Position numbers and translations under genes: made by a program. Under the pieces are notes generated by a model. That model did not search any database, had not been told where the DNA came from, and worked only from the letters and a program-made list of their open reading frames with translations. From contig NZ_FNJL01000008.1 in the NCBI RefSeq assembly GCF_900104515.1, forward strand, positions 1 through 64,000: DNA of 64,000 bases, written 5' to 3'. How positions within the stretch are numbered: the first letter of the stretch is position 1; every line of letters begins with the position of its first letter. This document shows positions 36,327 through 45,335 of this stretch, piece by piece. The stretch is from Paracidovorax cattleyae (GTDB lineage: Bacteria > Pseudomonadota > Gammaproteobacteria > Burkholderiales > Burkholderiaceae_C).

Positions 36327-36825
36327 GTTGATTGTCGCGGTCCCCGCCGCGCCCCATGTGGTTTGTATGAGGACCGATGCTAGGAACCGCGCCACGGACA
36401 AATCTCACCTAGGTTTTCCAAATCCTCAAATTTGCGCACTCCGGACATGCCAGACCGAACTGAGCACCATCTCCGCGCATACGGGGTGTGGACGGCCCGC
36501 ACACGATCGATATAGGAAAGTTATTGGTGGCGGAAATTAAATATGCAATCCAAGACTTGACAGGGCTGAGTTTTCAGAACTAACAAAAAACAACCCCATG
36601 TGGACTTCTGATACAAATTACTGCATGAAATTGCATATTTCTATCGACGTATTACAGACGATAAATGACCATACCCCCGGTGGAATGAACTAAGCTTGCG
36701 CCTGTCGCCACTCACGCACAGACATTTGCAAGAAAGTGCAAAAAATTGTGAATGTCCCGGTGGAGGACACACGGCTGTCATGGTCGTGACTAGATCAACG
36801 AAAACGTTTGCGTATGGGGAAATTC
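36327..36825. promoter_or_regulatory. AT-rich hrpX-hrpG divergent regulatory region
   Basis: 499 nt with no gene. The stretch 36400-36690 is strikingly AT-rich against its surroundings. It contains TTGACA at 36557-36562 with TAACAA 18 nt downstream (36581-36586), a possible rightward promoter, and a direct repeat TGCAT-N5-TGCAT near 36622-36636. Promoters of both regulators must lie here; exact starts cannot be fixed by eye. Confidence 0.5.
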
Positions 36826-37626
36826 ATGCGAGTCGCATTGCTGTCGCGCCGTTCGGCGATGAATCAATTCCTTGTGGATTTGTTGAATCGGGGAGGTATT
36901 CAGGCCATCTTGCAGGTCAGCATCGCTGCCTTCCGGATGCAGGCCCGCAGGCACCCGCCCGATGCGGTCATCCTCGAAGATTGCGGCGGCACACTCGCCG
37001 AGGACCTGGGCCTGATCCGCAGTTGCATATCCGCCCACGTGCCCGTGCTGGTGGCCGGATCGGAGCTGCAGGCGGGCTTCGGCACGGCCCTGGCATGCGG
37101 TGCGGTGGATTACATCAACCTCTCTCGCGTCGGGCATGACGAATTGAAGGCGCGGCTGCGCGGGCACGTCGAGGCCTACGCTCTGGAAACCGCGCGGTCG
37201 ATCACGGTGGATGGCTGCGAGCTGGACCCGGCCCGCCAGTGCTTCGTCCACCGCGGCACGGTGGTCGAGCTCACCCACCGCGAGTGCGAACTCGCCTGGC
37301 TGCTGTTCTCCCGGCCCAATCAGGTGGTCTCGTCGCCCACGATCGTGGCCCGGGTCTGGGGACGGTCCGTCGAATCCAACAAGCGCACGCTGGAGCAGCA
37401 CATCTACAAGCTGCGCGTGAAATTGCGCCAGTGCGGCTGCAGCCTGCATGTCCAGGCTGCGTATGGCCGGGGCTACCGCCTCATGTCGGCCACCACGGAG
37501 CCCGTCGGCCAGGTTGCGCAGCCGCCCAGCATGCAGGTGTCCCGTGTGTGGCCCGCAGTGCCGGCGGCCCTGTCCCTGCCGGTGTCCGTGCCGGCCATGC
37601 ATTCCATGCCTCCCCTGGGCAGCTGA
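36826..37626 (+). CDS. hrpG: HrpG, OmpR-type response regulator
   Basis: 266 residues from the ATG at 36826, preceded by GGGGA 5 nt upstream; in-frame starts at 36808 and 36814 are weaker. Receiver domain (MRVALLSRRSAMNQFLVDLL...PPDAVILEDCGG), with the usual acidic pocket diverged, then an OmpR/PhoB winged helix (VVELTHRECELAWLLFSRPNQVVSS...VESNKRTLEQHIYKLRVKL...YGRGYRLMS). A Pro/Val-rich tail of ~40 residues follows. In Xanthomonas HrpG activates hrpX on sensing the plant. Divergent arrangement with hrpX supports the same role. Confidence 0.92.
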   Translation: MRVALLSRRSAMNQFLVDLLNRGGIQAILQVSIAAFRMQARRHPPDAVILEDCGGTLAEDLGLIRSCISAHVPVLVAGSELQAGFGTALACGAVDYINLSRVGHDELKARLRGHVEAYALETARSITVDGCELDPARQCFVHRGTVVELTHRECELAWLLFSRPNQVVSSPTIVARVWGRSVESNKRTLEQHIYKLRVKLRQCGCSLHVQAAYGRGYRLMSATTEPVGQVAQPPSMQVSRVWPAVPAALSLPVSVPAMHSMPPLGS

Positions 37627-37652
37627 GCAGCCTGCGCCGCGGCGCCGCGGGC

Positions 37653-38108
37653 TCACACCTTGATCCAGAGGTAGTCGCCCGAGCAGATGCCCAGGAAGGC
37701 CTCGTCGGTGGAGGTCAGGATGTTGTCGCCCCAGTAGCGGCCGTGCTCGGCATAGTGCGTGAGCGTCTCGGCCAGCCAGGTGCCCGTGATGTCAGGCGTC
37801 ATCGGCACGCGCACGATGAGGATGATGCCGCCGGTGTCCGGATTGATTCCGGCTTGCGCCTGGTCCTGTGCATAGACCGTGAGGTTGGCCTCCAGCAGGA
37901 GGCGATAGACGGCCAGCGTCCGGCCGGCCGTGACGATTCCGAAATGGAAGTTCAGGTACATCGCGCCCACATCGTTCTCGTAATGCGCGAGCTGGACCTC
38001 GAAGCCTTCGACTTCCACCCAGCCCCGGTCCAGCACGGCCTGGGAATCGGGCAGGTCGATGATTCCGCAGAGATCGGTGACGAGTTGTTCGTACTGCTGG
38101 AAGCTCAT
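37653..38108 (-). CDS. hpaB: HpaB-like type III secretion chaperone (CesT fold)
   Basis: 151 residues starting MSFQQYEQLVTDLCGIIDLP. The alpha-beta pattern of CesT/Tir chaperones is clear: N-terminal helix, strands FEVQLAHYENDVGAMYLNFHFGIV, a helix TLAVYRLLLEANLTVYAQD, strands GIILIVRVPMT and a C-terminal helix. Size and acidic character match HpaB, the general chaperone and exit-control protein that guides effectors to the HrcN ATPase. It is last in the hrcU...hpaA chain, and its ATG overlaps the hpaA stop, as in related clusters where hpaA and hpaB act together. Assignment as HpaB rather than a specific chaperone rests on context. Confidence 0.75.
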   Translation of the reverse strand: MSFQQYEQLVTDLCGIIDLPDSQAVLDRGWVEVEGFEVQLAHYENDVGAMYLNFHFGIVTAGRTLAVYRLLLEANLTVYAQDQAQAGINPDTGGIILIVRVPMTPDITGTWLAETLTHYAEHGRYWGDNILTSTDEAFLGICSGDYLWIKV

Positions 38109-39079
38109 GGTCGTTCGGGCATGCGCGGCAGCAGCCATGCCGGACCGCCGGCCAGCCGTTCCGTCGTGAGCCGGAGCTGCGAGGTGGTGCGGGGCCTGCT
38201 GTAGTTCAGGAGCTGCAGGGGCAGCAGCGCGAAGCGGTCGGACGGCTTGCCTGCGACATCCAGGCCGGCACGCAGCAGCGCCTCGCGGACCTCGGCGACC
38301 GTGGTGAGCGGTTTGTTGCCATTCTGGCGGAGCAGGTGCGCGGCGATCCGTGCCAGCAGCATGGCCTGCACCGGGTGCCCGGCGCCGTGCGCTGCCCAGA
38401 CGATCGAGCCGAGCGCGGCCACCAGCGTGTCGGCCTGCACCACGGGATCGTCGCTGGACATTCCCACCTCCAGGTCCGCCAGCATGGCCTGCATGTGCAG
38501 CTTCGCCGCGCTGCCGCCCGCCTGCGCCTGGCCGCCTTGGCCCCGGCCGTCGCCGCCCTGGTGGTGGCCTCCGGACTGCCCGCCGGAGCCGGATTCGCCA
38601 TCGCGCGTGTCCTGCTGCGCCGTATTGCTGCCGGGCTGCAGGAAGATGTCCTGGGAATATTGCTCCTGCTCCTCCAGGTCGCGGCGGTGCTCGGCGAGGC
38701 TTTCCCGGCCGCGCTCGTGCACGTCCCGGCTGCTTTCCTCTTCCTGGCCCTTGTGCTCGCCGCGCGCGGATTCGCCGGTTTCCTTCGCCTGTTCGAAGTC
38801 GGCCAGGAAGTCCAGCGGCGTGCGCTCCTCGGTGGGCGCGTGCTCGCTGCCCTGGCCCGGCAGGTGGCTGTGCCGGGGCGGCGGTGGGGGCGGGGGGCGC
38901 CCCAGTGTCTTGAAGACGTAGTCGCCATAGCGCCCCTGCAGCACGGCGCGCTGCCGGTCGCGCACATTCTCTTCGTGCAACTGCTCGCGCAGGTTTTCCC
39001 GCTTGATCAGCTGCTGTTGCTGAAGCTGGCGCGTGCGAAGCTGCTTCAGCCGGAATACCGAGAACAGGTTCTGCATCAT
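38105..39079 (-). CDS. hpaA: HpaA-like type III secretion control protein
   Basis: 324 residues starting MMQNLFSVFRLKQLRTRQ. A Gln/Arg-rich coiled-coil start, a polyproline run (RPPPPPPPRHSH), a Glu/Gln/Gly-rich disordered middle (residues ~75-195), and a compact helical C-terminal domain (VVQADTLVAALGSIVWAAHGAGHPVQAMLLARIAAHLL). Position directly after hrcS and before the HpaB-like gene is that of hpaA in Xanthomonas and Ralstonia, where the protein is itself secreted and regulates the export switch. Sequence similarity to the known HpaA cannot be judged by eye, so the name rests on order and make-up. Confidence 0.7.
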   Translation of the reverse strand: MMQNLFSVFRLKQLRTRQLQQQQLIKRENLREQLHEENVRDRQRAVLQGRYGDYVFKTLGRPPPPPPPRHSHLPGQGSEHAPTEERTPLDFLADFEQAKETGESARGEHKGQEEESSRDVHERGRESLAEHRRDLEEQEQYSQDIFLQPGSNTAQQDTRDGESGSGGQSGGHHQGGDGRGQGGQAQAGGSAAKLHMQAMLADLEVGMSSDDPVVQADTLVAALGSIVWAAHGAGHPVQAMLLARIAAHLLRQNGNKPLTTVAEVREALLRAGLDVAGKPSDRFALLPLQLLNYSRPRTTSQLRLTTERLAGGPAWLLPRMPERP

Positions 39080-39339
39080 GGCGTGAAGACGGCCGTGAGA
39101 AGCCGCTGTGAAAACTGCAGCACGGTGCTGCCCACCCAGGGCGCGCTCACGGCGACGGTGACCGTCACGCAGATGAGCTTGATGCCCTGCGAGATCGCCT
39201 GGTCCTGCAGCGACGTGACGGCCTGCACCAGCGCCACGAGCAGGCCGACGATCGCCGCGACGGCTACGGCCGGCAGCGACAGCAGCAGGCACAGCATGAG
39301 TGCCTCGGAGGTGAGCTGGACGATGTTGTCGTGGTTCAT
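39076..39339 (-). CDS. hrcS: Type III export apparatus protein HrcS (SctS)
   Basis: 87 residues with two membrane helices (ALMLCLLLSLPAVAVAAIVGLLVALVQAVTSLQDQ and ICVTVTVAVSAPWVGSTVLQF). Matches the FliQ/SctS family in length and in the LQDQAISQGIKLICV loop. With HrcR and HrcT it builds the SctRST export gate in the inner membrane. Stop overlaps the hpaA start. Confidence 0.96.
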   Translation of the reverse strand: MNHDNIVQLTSEALMLCLLLSLPAVAVAAIVGLLVALVQAVTSLQDQAISQGIKLICVTVTVAVSAPWVGSTVLQFSQRLLTAVFTP

Positions 39340-39355
39340 GGCGAGCCGTGCGGGT

Positions 39356-40018
39356 TCAGCGGTAGGTCATGACCAGTCCGTGCATCACCTGCGACCATCC
39401 GTCGAGCACGACGAACAGCAGCAGCTTGAAGGGAATGGCGACGTTGGTAGGGGAGACCTGGGACAGGCCCATGGCCAGCAGGACGTTGGCGATGACCAGC
39501 TCGACGATGATGAAGGCCAGGTAGAGCAGGAAGCCGATGCGGAAGGCTGCCGTGAGCTCGGTGAGCAGGAAGGCGGGTGCCAGCACAACGAGGTCGTCGG
39601 CCTGCAGCGACCGGGCGCGCTCCTCGGGCCAGAGCGCCTGCGCCGACTTGAGGAAGAACGCCTTCTCGGCGGCGTCGGCATGCTTGTCCAGGAACTTGCG
39701 GAACGGTTCGCGCGCGGCGGAGGCGGCGGCGAGCATCTGCTGGGTGTTGGAGCTCTGCGCGGAAGGCGGCAGCATCTGCATGCGGTCCGACGCCTCCATG
39801 GCGACCGGCGCCATCACATACACCGAAATGATGATGGCGATGCCGTTGAGCACCATGTTGGGCGGGACCTGCTGCACGCCGAGCGCGTTGCGCAGCAGGC
39901 CCAGGACCACCACCACCTTGGTGTAGGAAGTGACGATCATGGCGGCGAACGGCAGCACCGCCAGCAGCATCAGCGCCAGCGCCAGCGAGATGGGATCGAG
40001 TCCCGAAATCGGCGTCAT
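39356..40018 (-). CDS. hrcR: Type III export apparatus protein HrcR (SctR)
   Basis: 220 residues starting MTPISGLDPISLALALMLL. FliP/SctR motifs: FAAMIVTSYTKVVVVLGLLRNALGVQQVPPNMVLNGIAI, VLAPAFLLTELTAAFRIGFLLYLAFIIVELVIANVLLAMGL and SPTNVAIPFKLLLFVVLDGW. Four membrane helices around a periplasmic loop. Core of the export gate. Its ATG overlaps the hrcQ stop by 4 nt. Confidence 0.97.
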   Translation of the reverse strand: MTPISGLDPISLALALMLLAVLPFAAMIVTSYTKVVVVLGLLRNALGVQQVPPNMVLNGIAIIISVYVMAPVAMEASDRMQMLPPSAQSSNTQQMLAAASAAREPFRKFLDKHADAAEKAFFLKSAQALWPEERARSLQADDLVVLAPAFLLTELTAAFRIGFLLYLAFIIVELVIANVLLAMGLSQVSPTNVAIPFKLLLFVVLDGWSQVMHGLVMTYR

Positions 40019-41151
40019 GGCGCGTCCGCTGCCGTGGGCGATGCCGCTGCGCCGGCTGCCGCCACGTGCGCGATGCGCACGCCGAGGTTCTCTCCGATGA
40101 CGACCAGGCGGCCCGTGCCCACGACCTGGCCGTGGCAGACCAGGCGGACGGCGGCGTCCCGGGCGGGGACGGCGAGCGGCACGATAGCGCCGGCGTCGAG
40201 CGCGGCGAGTTCGTCCAGCCGGATGTGCGCGGTGTCGATCTCGATGGAGACGGGAACAAGGATGCCGCCGATGTTGGCCAGGGGCAGCGGCGTGGCCGCG
40301 GGGCCGCCTTCGCTGCCGGAGGCTTGCGCGGTGTCCGCGGCCTCTGCGGTGGCCCAGGCCGTGTCCGGTTCCCCGCCGGCGTCCGGCAGATCCGCGAAGG
40401 CATCGGTTTGCGGCGCGGCGTGGAGTGCGAGTTCGGAGTCGTCCAGATCGAGTTCTGCGGGTATGTGCATGGTGGTTCCCAGTCCGAAGGAAAGATGGCA
40501 AGGGCGCCGCCGGCCCGCGGAGAGTGCGCCGCACAGGACGACGTCGCCCGGGGCGAGGGTGGCGAGGTCCGAGGGCTCGAGCCGGCGGGTGGCGAGGCGG
40601 ACGGTGCCCGGCAGCCTCAGCGCGCCCAGGGTCGCACCATCGGCCGGCAAGGATTCGGCCAGGATGGCGCGCAGCCGGGCGGCCACGGCGCCGTCGATGG
40701 CGTGCAGGCCGATGCGCAGGCTGCCATGGGTCCATTCCATGGGCGCCTGATGGGCGCTGCGCACTGCCACGCCTGCCAGGGCGAGCCCGGGCAGCACCGG
40801 CGCCGCGGCGGCGAGGGGGGCCGCGAGCAGGGTTTCCGCCACCTCGCGTGCCAGGGCGGCATCGGTCAGGCGGGCCGCCATCCCCAGCGCCGGCCAGGCC
40901 GACAGCGGCACGGAGACTTGCAGGTGTCCGTGAACGCACGAGAAATCCAGGGCCACTGCATCGTGGCGGCCGCCGGGCGCGGCGGCCGCCACGCGCCCTT
41001 GCGGTTGCCCGCAGAGCCGTGCCGCCCAGCGGGCGAAGCGGCGGTCGAAGGCGATGCGCGCCAGATGCGCCTCGCCGGCGGCCACGGTCGGCAGGCGGTC
41101 GGCCAGTTCGGCGGTGGCGGTGATGGCGGAGCGGGGCGCAAGTGCGTTCAC
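40015..41151 (-). CDS. hrcQ: Type III C-ring protein HrcQ (SctQ)
   Basis: 378 residues from a GTG overlapping the hpaP stop (GTGA). The N-terminal two-thirds form the adaptor domain (PTVAAGEAHLARIAFDRRFARW...). The C-terminal ~80 residues form a SpoA/FliN-like domain (IPVSIEID-type LVPVSIEIDTAHIRLDELAALDAGAIVPL, VVGTGRLVVIGENLGVRI). An Asp/Glu/Ala-rich linker separates them. HrcQ makes the cytoplasmic sorting platform with HrpB4/HrcL/HrcN. In some hrp systems the gene is split (hrcQA/QB); here it is one ORF. Confidence 0.93.
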   Translation of the reverse strand: MNALAPRSAITATAELADRLPTVAAGEAHLARIAFDRRFARWAARLCGQPQGRVAAAAPGGRHDAVALDFSCVHGHLQVSVPLSAWPALGMAARLTDAALAREVAETLLAAPLAAAAPVLPGLALAGVAVRSAHQAPMEWTHGSLRIGLHAIDGAVAARLRAILAESLPADGATLGALRLPGTVRLATRRLEPSDLATLAPGDVVLCGALSAGRRRPCHLSFGLGTTMHIPAELDLDDSELALHAAPQTDAFADLPDAGGEPDTAWATAEAADTAQASGSEGGPAATPLPLANIGGILVPVSIEIDTAHIRLDELAALDAGAIVPLAVPARDAAVRLVCHGQVVGTGRLVVIGENLGVRIAHVAAAGAAASPTAADAP

Positions 41152-42023
41152 GGCGGTGTTTCCAGATCGATGTCGATGCCGCACTGCCCGGGGCCCAATG
41201 CCTCGAGCTGCGCACGCAGTGGATCGCGATGCAGGGAGATTAGCCGTGCCGATTCGCTGGACCGGGTGCGGAACCGAAGGCTCATCGCGTAAGGCGAAAG
41301 GGTGAGGGCGACCTCGCTCTCCGGCAGCACGGCGGGGTCCATCGGCACTGTGACTGACCAGGACTGGAACGCCGGATCCGCCTGGGCGCACAGCCATGCG
41401 ATGCGCTGCACGGTGTCCTGCAGCCAGGCGGGGGCCTCGGCTGCCGCGGCGCCTGCCGGCGAAGCGGGGCCGGGATGCTCCGCGCCGGGGTCCTGCTGCT
41501 GCCGGGAGGTGTCGCCGTCCTGGCGCGCCTGCCGGGGCTGCTGCGCCGGGGCGGGAACCGGAAGCGGTGGGGACGGGGTGTCGGAGGGGGCGGCAGGGGC
41601 GTCCGGCGCGGAGTCCGCGGTGTCGGGGGACGGAGTGGCGCTGTCCGGCACGGCGGCTTGGCTGGCCGCCGGGCCGTCTTCTGCCGCCCACTGGCTGGAC
41701 CGGGCCGGTCTCTCCGCCATGGTTTCCGGGGCGGGCCACGGCAGTCCGCCCTCGTCGGGGCTGCAGGCGCGGAGGGGCGGTGGCGGGGCCGAGGTGGGTG
41801 CGTCTGGCGCGGCCGGGCCTGCGGGCGCATGCCGTCCGGGCATCTGCAGGAAGCCGCCAGATTCCGGCAGGCTGTCGGCTGTGTCGCCCAGCAGGTGGCG
41901 CTGGAACCGGTGGGCGGCGCCGGCCGCATGCGGCAGGGCGGATGGCCCGCGCCACGCTGCCTCCGGAGCCAGGCTGCGGCTGCCGGACGGGCCCGGGCGG
42001 AGCTGAGAGAGGTCTCGGCCCAT
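41148..42023 (-). CDS. hpaP: HpaP/HpaC-like substrate-specificity switch protein (SctP)
   Basis: 291 residues starting MGRDLSQLRPGPSGSRS. About 190 residues are Pro/Ala/Ser/Gln-rich and disordered. The C-terminal ~95 residues (WLQDTVQRIAWLCAQADPAFQSWSVTVPMDPAVLPESEVALTLS...LRAQLEALGPGQCGIDIDL) form the small globular T3S4 domain of this family. Position between hrcV and hrcQ is the conserved hpaP place in Ralstonia (hpaC in Xanthomonas). It should interact with HrcU to switch from early to late substrates. Overlaps hrcQ. Confidence 0.82.
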   Translation of the reverse strand: MGRDLSQLRPGPSGSRSLAPEAAWRGPSALPHAAGAAHRFQRHLLGDTADSLPESGGFLQMPGRHAPAGPAAPDAPTSAPPPPLRACSPDEGGLPWPAPETMAERPARSSQWAAEDGPAASQAAVPDSATPSPDTADSAPDAPAAPSDTPSPPLPVPAPAQQPRQARQDGDTSRQQQDPGAEHPGPASPAGAAAAEAPAWLQDTVQRIAWLCAQADPAFQSWSVTVPMDPAVLPESEVALTLSPYAMSLRFRTRSSESARLISLHRDPLRAQLEALGPGQCGIDIDLETPP

Positions 42024-42031
42024 GGCGCAGG

Positions 42032-44095
42032 CTAGGCGACGCGGCCGATGGGCCGCAACTCGATCAGGCTGCCCAGCTCCTGGAAGGAGTACACGCGCAG
42101 CCAGTCGATGCGTCCTTCGATCATCTTCTTGACGTAGCGGCGGATGTCCATGGACGTGACCAGCGCCACGCCGGTGGCGGGCGACGAGCGGGCGACGGCC
42201 GCGATGCGGTCGGTGATGTCGCGCGCGTCGTCGGGCGACATGGCGAGGTAGTTGCCGGCGGGCGTGGGCTTGATGCAGCCGCGGATCGCCTGTTCGATTT
42301 CCGGCGCGAGCAGGATGGCCGAAATGTGCCGCTGGCCGCCACCGGCCTCGTGCGCGAGGTAGCGGCCCAGGTCGGAGCGCACGTATTCGGTGAGCAGCAG
42401 CAGGTCCTTTTCCTTGGGGGCCCAGGTGATGAGGCTCTCGAAGATGCTGCGGATGTTGCGGATCGGCACCTGCTCTTCGAGCAGGCGGCGCAGGACCTCG
42501 GCCATGCGCTGCAGCGGCATGACCTTCTGCACCTCGGCCACCAGCCCCGGATATTCCGGCGTGGCGCGCTCGATGATCCACTGCACTTCCTGCACGCCCA
42601 TGAAGAGATGCGCATGGCGCTGGAGCATCTCGACCACTTCCCGGGCGATCACCTGCTCGATTTCCAGGCAGGCCCCCGCGCGCTGGCTGGGCGGTATGGC
42701 CGCCTGGGGCACCCAGAGCGACTCCTCCATGCCCAGCAGCGGTCCATGCCGCCGGGCCTGCGCGGCCAGTGGGGACTGCGGATCGAGCAGCAGGAGCATG
42801 TCGCCGGGCAACCGGGGCTGGGCCACGGGCACGTCGTTGATGAGGATGTCGAAGCGCAGGTCCTCGAGCCCGTCCCAGACCCACATCGCCGCACCGGGGA
42901 AGGGCAGCCCCAGGCGTGTCTGCAGTCCTTCGCGCTCCTTGTTCAGGGCCTGGTCGAGCCGCTCGGCGTTCAGCAGGCGCGCGAGCGGGTCGGACAGACG
43001 GATCGACAGCGGCTTGGCGAACTCGGGAGCGCGGTGCTGGATGGCGGTGCCCTCGCCCTTGCCGCCTTCGCGCAGCAGGGCGGCGATCGGCTTGGAATGG
43101 GTCTTGGCGCTGCCGGGGCTGGCGGACTTGCGGCTGCGCGAGAGCCAGTGGCCGCCGCCCACGAGCCCCGCAGCCAGCAGGCAAAAGGGAATGGCGGGAA
43201 AGCCCGGGATGGCAGCGAAGCCCATGGTGAGGGCGCCCGCAAGGTACATGGAGCGGGTATTGCGCGTGAGCTGCTCCGTCATGTCCTCGCCCAGGGAGGT
43301 GGGCTTCTTGCGGTGCTCGTCGGCCACGCGGGTGGTCAGGATGCCGGCGGCCATACAGATGAAGAGCGCGGGAATCTGCGAGACCATGGCATCGCCGATG
43401 GACAGCACGGCGAAGCGGTTGGCCGCCTCCCCGGCGGTCATGCTGTGGTACATGATGCCCACCACGATGCCCGCGAGGATGTTGACCAGCGTGATGATGA
43501 GGCCCGCGACGGCGTCGCCTTTCACGAACTTCATCGCGCCGTCCATGCCGCCGTGCAGCATGCTTTCCATGCTGAGCCGGGCGCGCTTGGCCTTGGCCTC
43601 GTCGGCAGTGAGCAGGCCGGCGCGCAGGTCGGCGTCGATGCTCATCTGCTTGCCGGGCAGCGCATCGAGCGTGAAGCGCGCACCGACTTCGGCGACACGC
43701 TCCGAGCCCTTGGCGATCACGATGAACTGCACGATGGTGATCACCAGGAACACCACGATGCCCACCACCAGGTTGCCGCCCACCACCAGTTGGCCGAAGC
43801 TCTCGATCAGGTGGCCGGCGTCGGCGTGCAGCAGGATCGCCTTGGTCGAGGCGATGTTGAGCGACAGCCGGAACAGGGTGGTGAACAGCAGCAGCGAGGG
43901 GAAGGTGGAGAGCGACACCGCGTCCGGTATGAACAGGGTGGTCATCAGCAGCAGCACGCTGATGCTGAGGTTGATCGCGAGCAGCGAGTCGATCAGCAGC
44001 GTGGGCAGCGGCAGAATCATCAGCGCGATCACGCCGACGAGAAAGCCGGCCATCGTCAGGTCGTTGACCAGGGTGGAGTCGAATCGTTTGGCCAT
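42032..44095 (-). CDS. hrcV: Type III export apparatus protein HrcV (SctV)
   Basis: 687 residues starting MAKRFDSTLVNDLTMAG. The N-terminal ~330 residues carry seven to eight membrane helices and the FlhA/SctV hallmark region FPSLLLFTTLFRLSLNIASTKAILL and GDAVAGLIITLVNILAGI. The cytoplasmic C-terminal domain (residues ~350-687) shows LSIRLSDPLARLL, GLPFPGAAMWVWDGLEDL and QEVQWIIERATPEYPGLVAE, ending LIELRPIGRVA. Nonameric ring that docks chaperone-cargo complexes below the export gate. Follows hrcU after 44 nt. Confidence 0.97.
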   Translation of the reverse strand: MAKRFDSTLVNDLTMAGFLVGVIALMILPLPTLLIDSLLAINLSISVLLLMTTLFIPDAVSLSTFPSLLLFTTLFRLSLNIASTKAILLHADAGHLIESFGQLVVGGNLVVGIVVFLVITIVQFIVIAKGSERVAEVGARFTLDALPGKQMSIDADLRAGLLTADEAKAKRARLSMESMLHGGMDGAMKFVKGDAVAGLIITLVNILAGIVVGIMYHSMTAGEAANRFAVLSIGDAMVSQIPALFICMAAGILTTRVADEHRKKPTSLGEDMTEQLTRNTRSMYLAGALTMGFAAIPGFPAIPFCLLAAGLVGGGHWLSRSRKSASPGSAKTHSKPIAALLREGGKGEGTAIQHRAPEFAKPLSIRLSDPLARLLNAERLDQALNKEREGLQTRLGLPFPGAAMWVWDGLEDLRFDILINDVPVAQPRLPGDMLLLLDPQSPLAAQARRHGPLLGMEESLWVPQAAIPPSQRAGACLEIEQVIAREVVEMLQRHAHLFMGVQEVQWIIERATPEYPGLVAEVQKVMPLQRMAEVLRRLLEEQVPIRNIRSIFESLITWAPKEKDLLLLTEYVRSDLGRYLAHEAGGGQRHISAILLAPEIEQAIRGCIKPTPAGNYLAMSPDDARDITDRIAAVARSSPATGVALVTSMDIRRYVKKMIEGRIDWLRVYSFQELGSLIELRPIGRVA

Positions 44096-44139
44096 GGAAT
44101 GGTCCTCGGAGAGCGGGGCACGGGATGGGAAGCAGGGTG

Positions 44140-45198
44140 TCAGCGCGGGCTGCCGCCGCCGAGCCGGTCGAGTTCGGCCACCCAGCGCAGCACGACGGAG
44201 ACGGCCTCGAACAGTTCTTCGGGAATGGGCTGGTCGAGCGGCAGCTTGTGCAGCGCCCGCGCGAGCGGCGGGTTGGCGATGAGCGGGATGTGGTGCATCG
44301 CGGCCAGTCCGCGGATGACGGCTGCCTGTTCGTCCATGCCCTTGGCCACGACGATGGGCAGCGGGGTCGCGCCGGCTTCGTAGCGCAGTGCCACGGCGTA
44401 GTGGGTGGGGTTGGTGACGACCACCGTGGCGCCCGGCACGCGGTCCTGCGGCGGCGAGGTCGCCATTTCCTCGCGCAGCGATTTGAGGTGGCCCTTGAGG
44501 TGCGGATCGCCTTCGCTGTCCTTGTTCTCGCGCTTCACGTCGTCCTTGCTCATGCGCTGGTCCCGGATGAAGAGCCAGTGCTGCAGCCCGAAGTCGAGGG
44601 GGCCGATCACCAGGAACACGAGGAATGCGAAGGAAAAGAGGTGCAGCAGCGCGCTCCAGGCGATCTGTCCGCTGGCCTCGGGCGTGAGATAGACGGAGCC
44701 CACGAGCAGGGGTATCAGCCCCGTCACGATGTGCCACAGCACGGCGCCGAAGAGGAAGGCCTTGAAGACGGACTTGGCGAATTCGACGAGCGACCTGGCG
44801 TTGAACATCTTCTTGAGCCCCTCGGCCGGGTTCAGGCTCTCGAACTTGGGCGTGAGGGGCTCGAAGGTGATCATGAAGCCGACCTGCGGCAGCAGGGCCA
44901 GCACGGCCACCAGCACCGAGACGATGACCATGCCGAAGGCCACCACCATGCCGTCGAGCGCCATGGAGGACAGCAGCGCCAGCAGCTCCTGCGTGCCATG
45001 CACGCGCATGCCCTGTTCCAGCGCCGTGGTGACGATGCGCCGCACGCGGTCGTAGAGCAGGGGGCCCGCACCCGTGAGTACGAGCAGGGCCGCACCCAGG
45101 ACGGCACCGGCCACCAGATCCTGGCTCTTGGTGGTCTGGCCCTTCTTGCGGGCATCCTTGAGTTTCTTGGCTGTGGGCTCTTCGGTTTTTTCCGACAT
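44140..45198 (-). CDS. hrcU: Type III export switch protein HrcU (SctU)
   Basis: 352 residues starting MSEKTEEPTAKKLKDARKKG, the classic SctU/FlhB opening. Four membrane helices lie in the first 210 residues. The cytoplasmic domain contains the autocleavage motif NPTH in GATVVVTNPTHYAVALRYEAGATPLPIVVAKGMDEQA. First gene of the leftward operon. A perfect PIP box and matching -10 lie 41-102 nt before its ATG. Confidence 0.97.
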   Translation of the reverse strand: MSEKTEEPTAKKLKDARKKGQTTKSQDLVAGAVLGAALLVLTGAGPLLYDRVRRIVTTALEQGMRVHGTQELLALLSSMALDGMVVAFGMVIVSVLVAVLALLPQVGFMITFEPLTPKFESLNPAEGLKKMFNARSLVEFAKSVFKAFLFGAVLWHIVTGLIPLLVGSVYLTPEASGQIAWSALLHLFSFAFLVFLVIGPLDFGLQHWLFIRDQRMSKDDVKRENKDSEGDPHLKGHLKSLREEMATSPPQDRVPGATVVVTNPTHYAVALRYEAGATPLPIVVAKGMDEQAAVIRGLAAMHHIPLIANPPLARALHKLPLDQPIPEELFEAVSVVLRWVAELDRLGGGSPR

Positions 45199-45238
45199 GG
45201 TGGGCCATCGATCCGGCGCGGAATGCGCGGCATGCGCC

Positions 45239-45300
45239 AATCTAGGTGCCCGGCGGCGGCGTGGCCCCGCACCGGGCGAAGCGGTGCTGCCCCGCGCGAA
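45239..45300 (-). promoter_or_regulatory. Perfect PIP box and -10 for the hrcU operon
   Basis: On the minus strand TTCGC (45300-45296), 15 nt, TTCGC (45280-45276), then 31 nt, then TAGATT (45244-45239), matching YANNNT. PIP boxes of this form are the HrpX/HrpB recognition element in Xanthomonas and Ralstonia. Drives hrcU through hpaB. Confidence 0.88.
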
Positions 45301-45335
45301 GCGGCTGCGGCGCGCGGGGGAAGGTGCCCCGGGGT

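Noticed and set aside
37637-37650. Perfect palindrome CCGCGGCGCCGCGG between hrpG and hpaB as terminator
   Set aside because: No T-tract, and GC-only palindromes are frequent by chance in this DNA.
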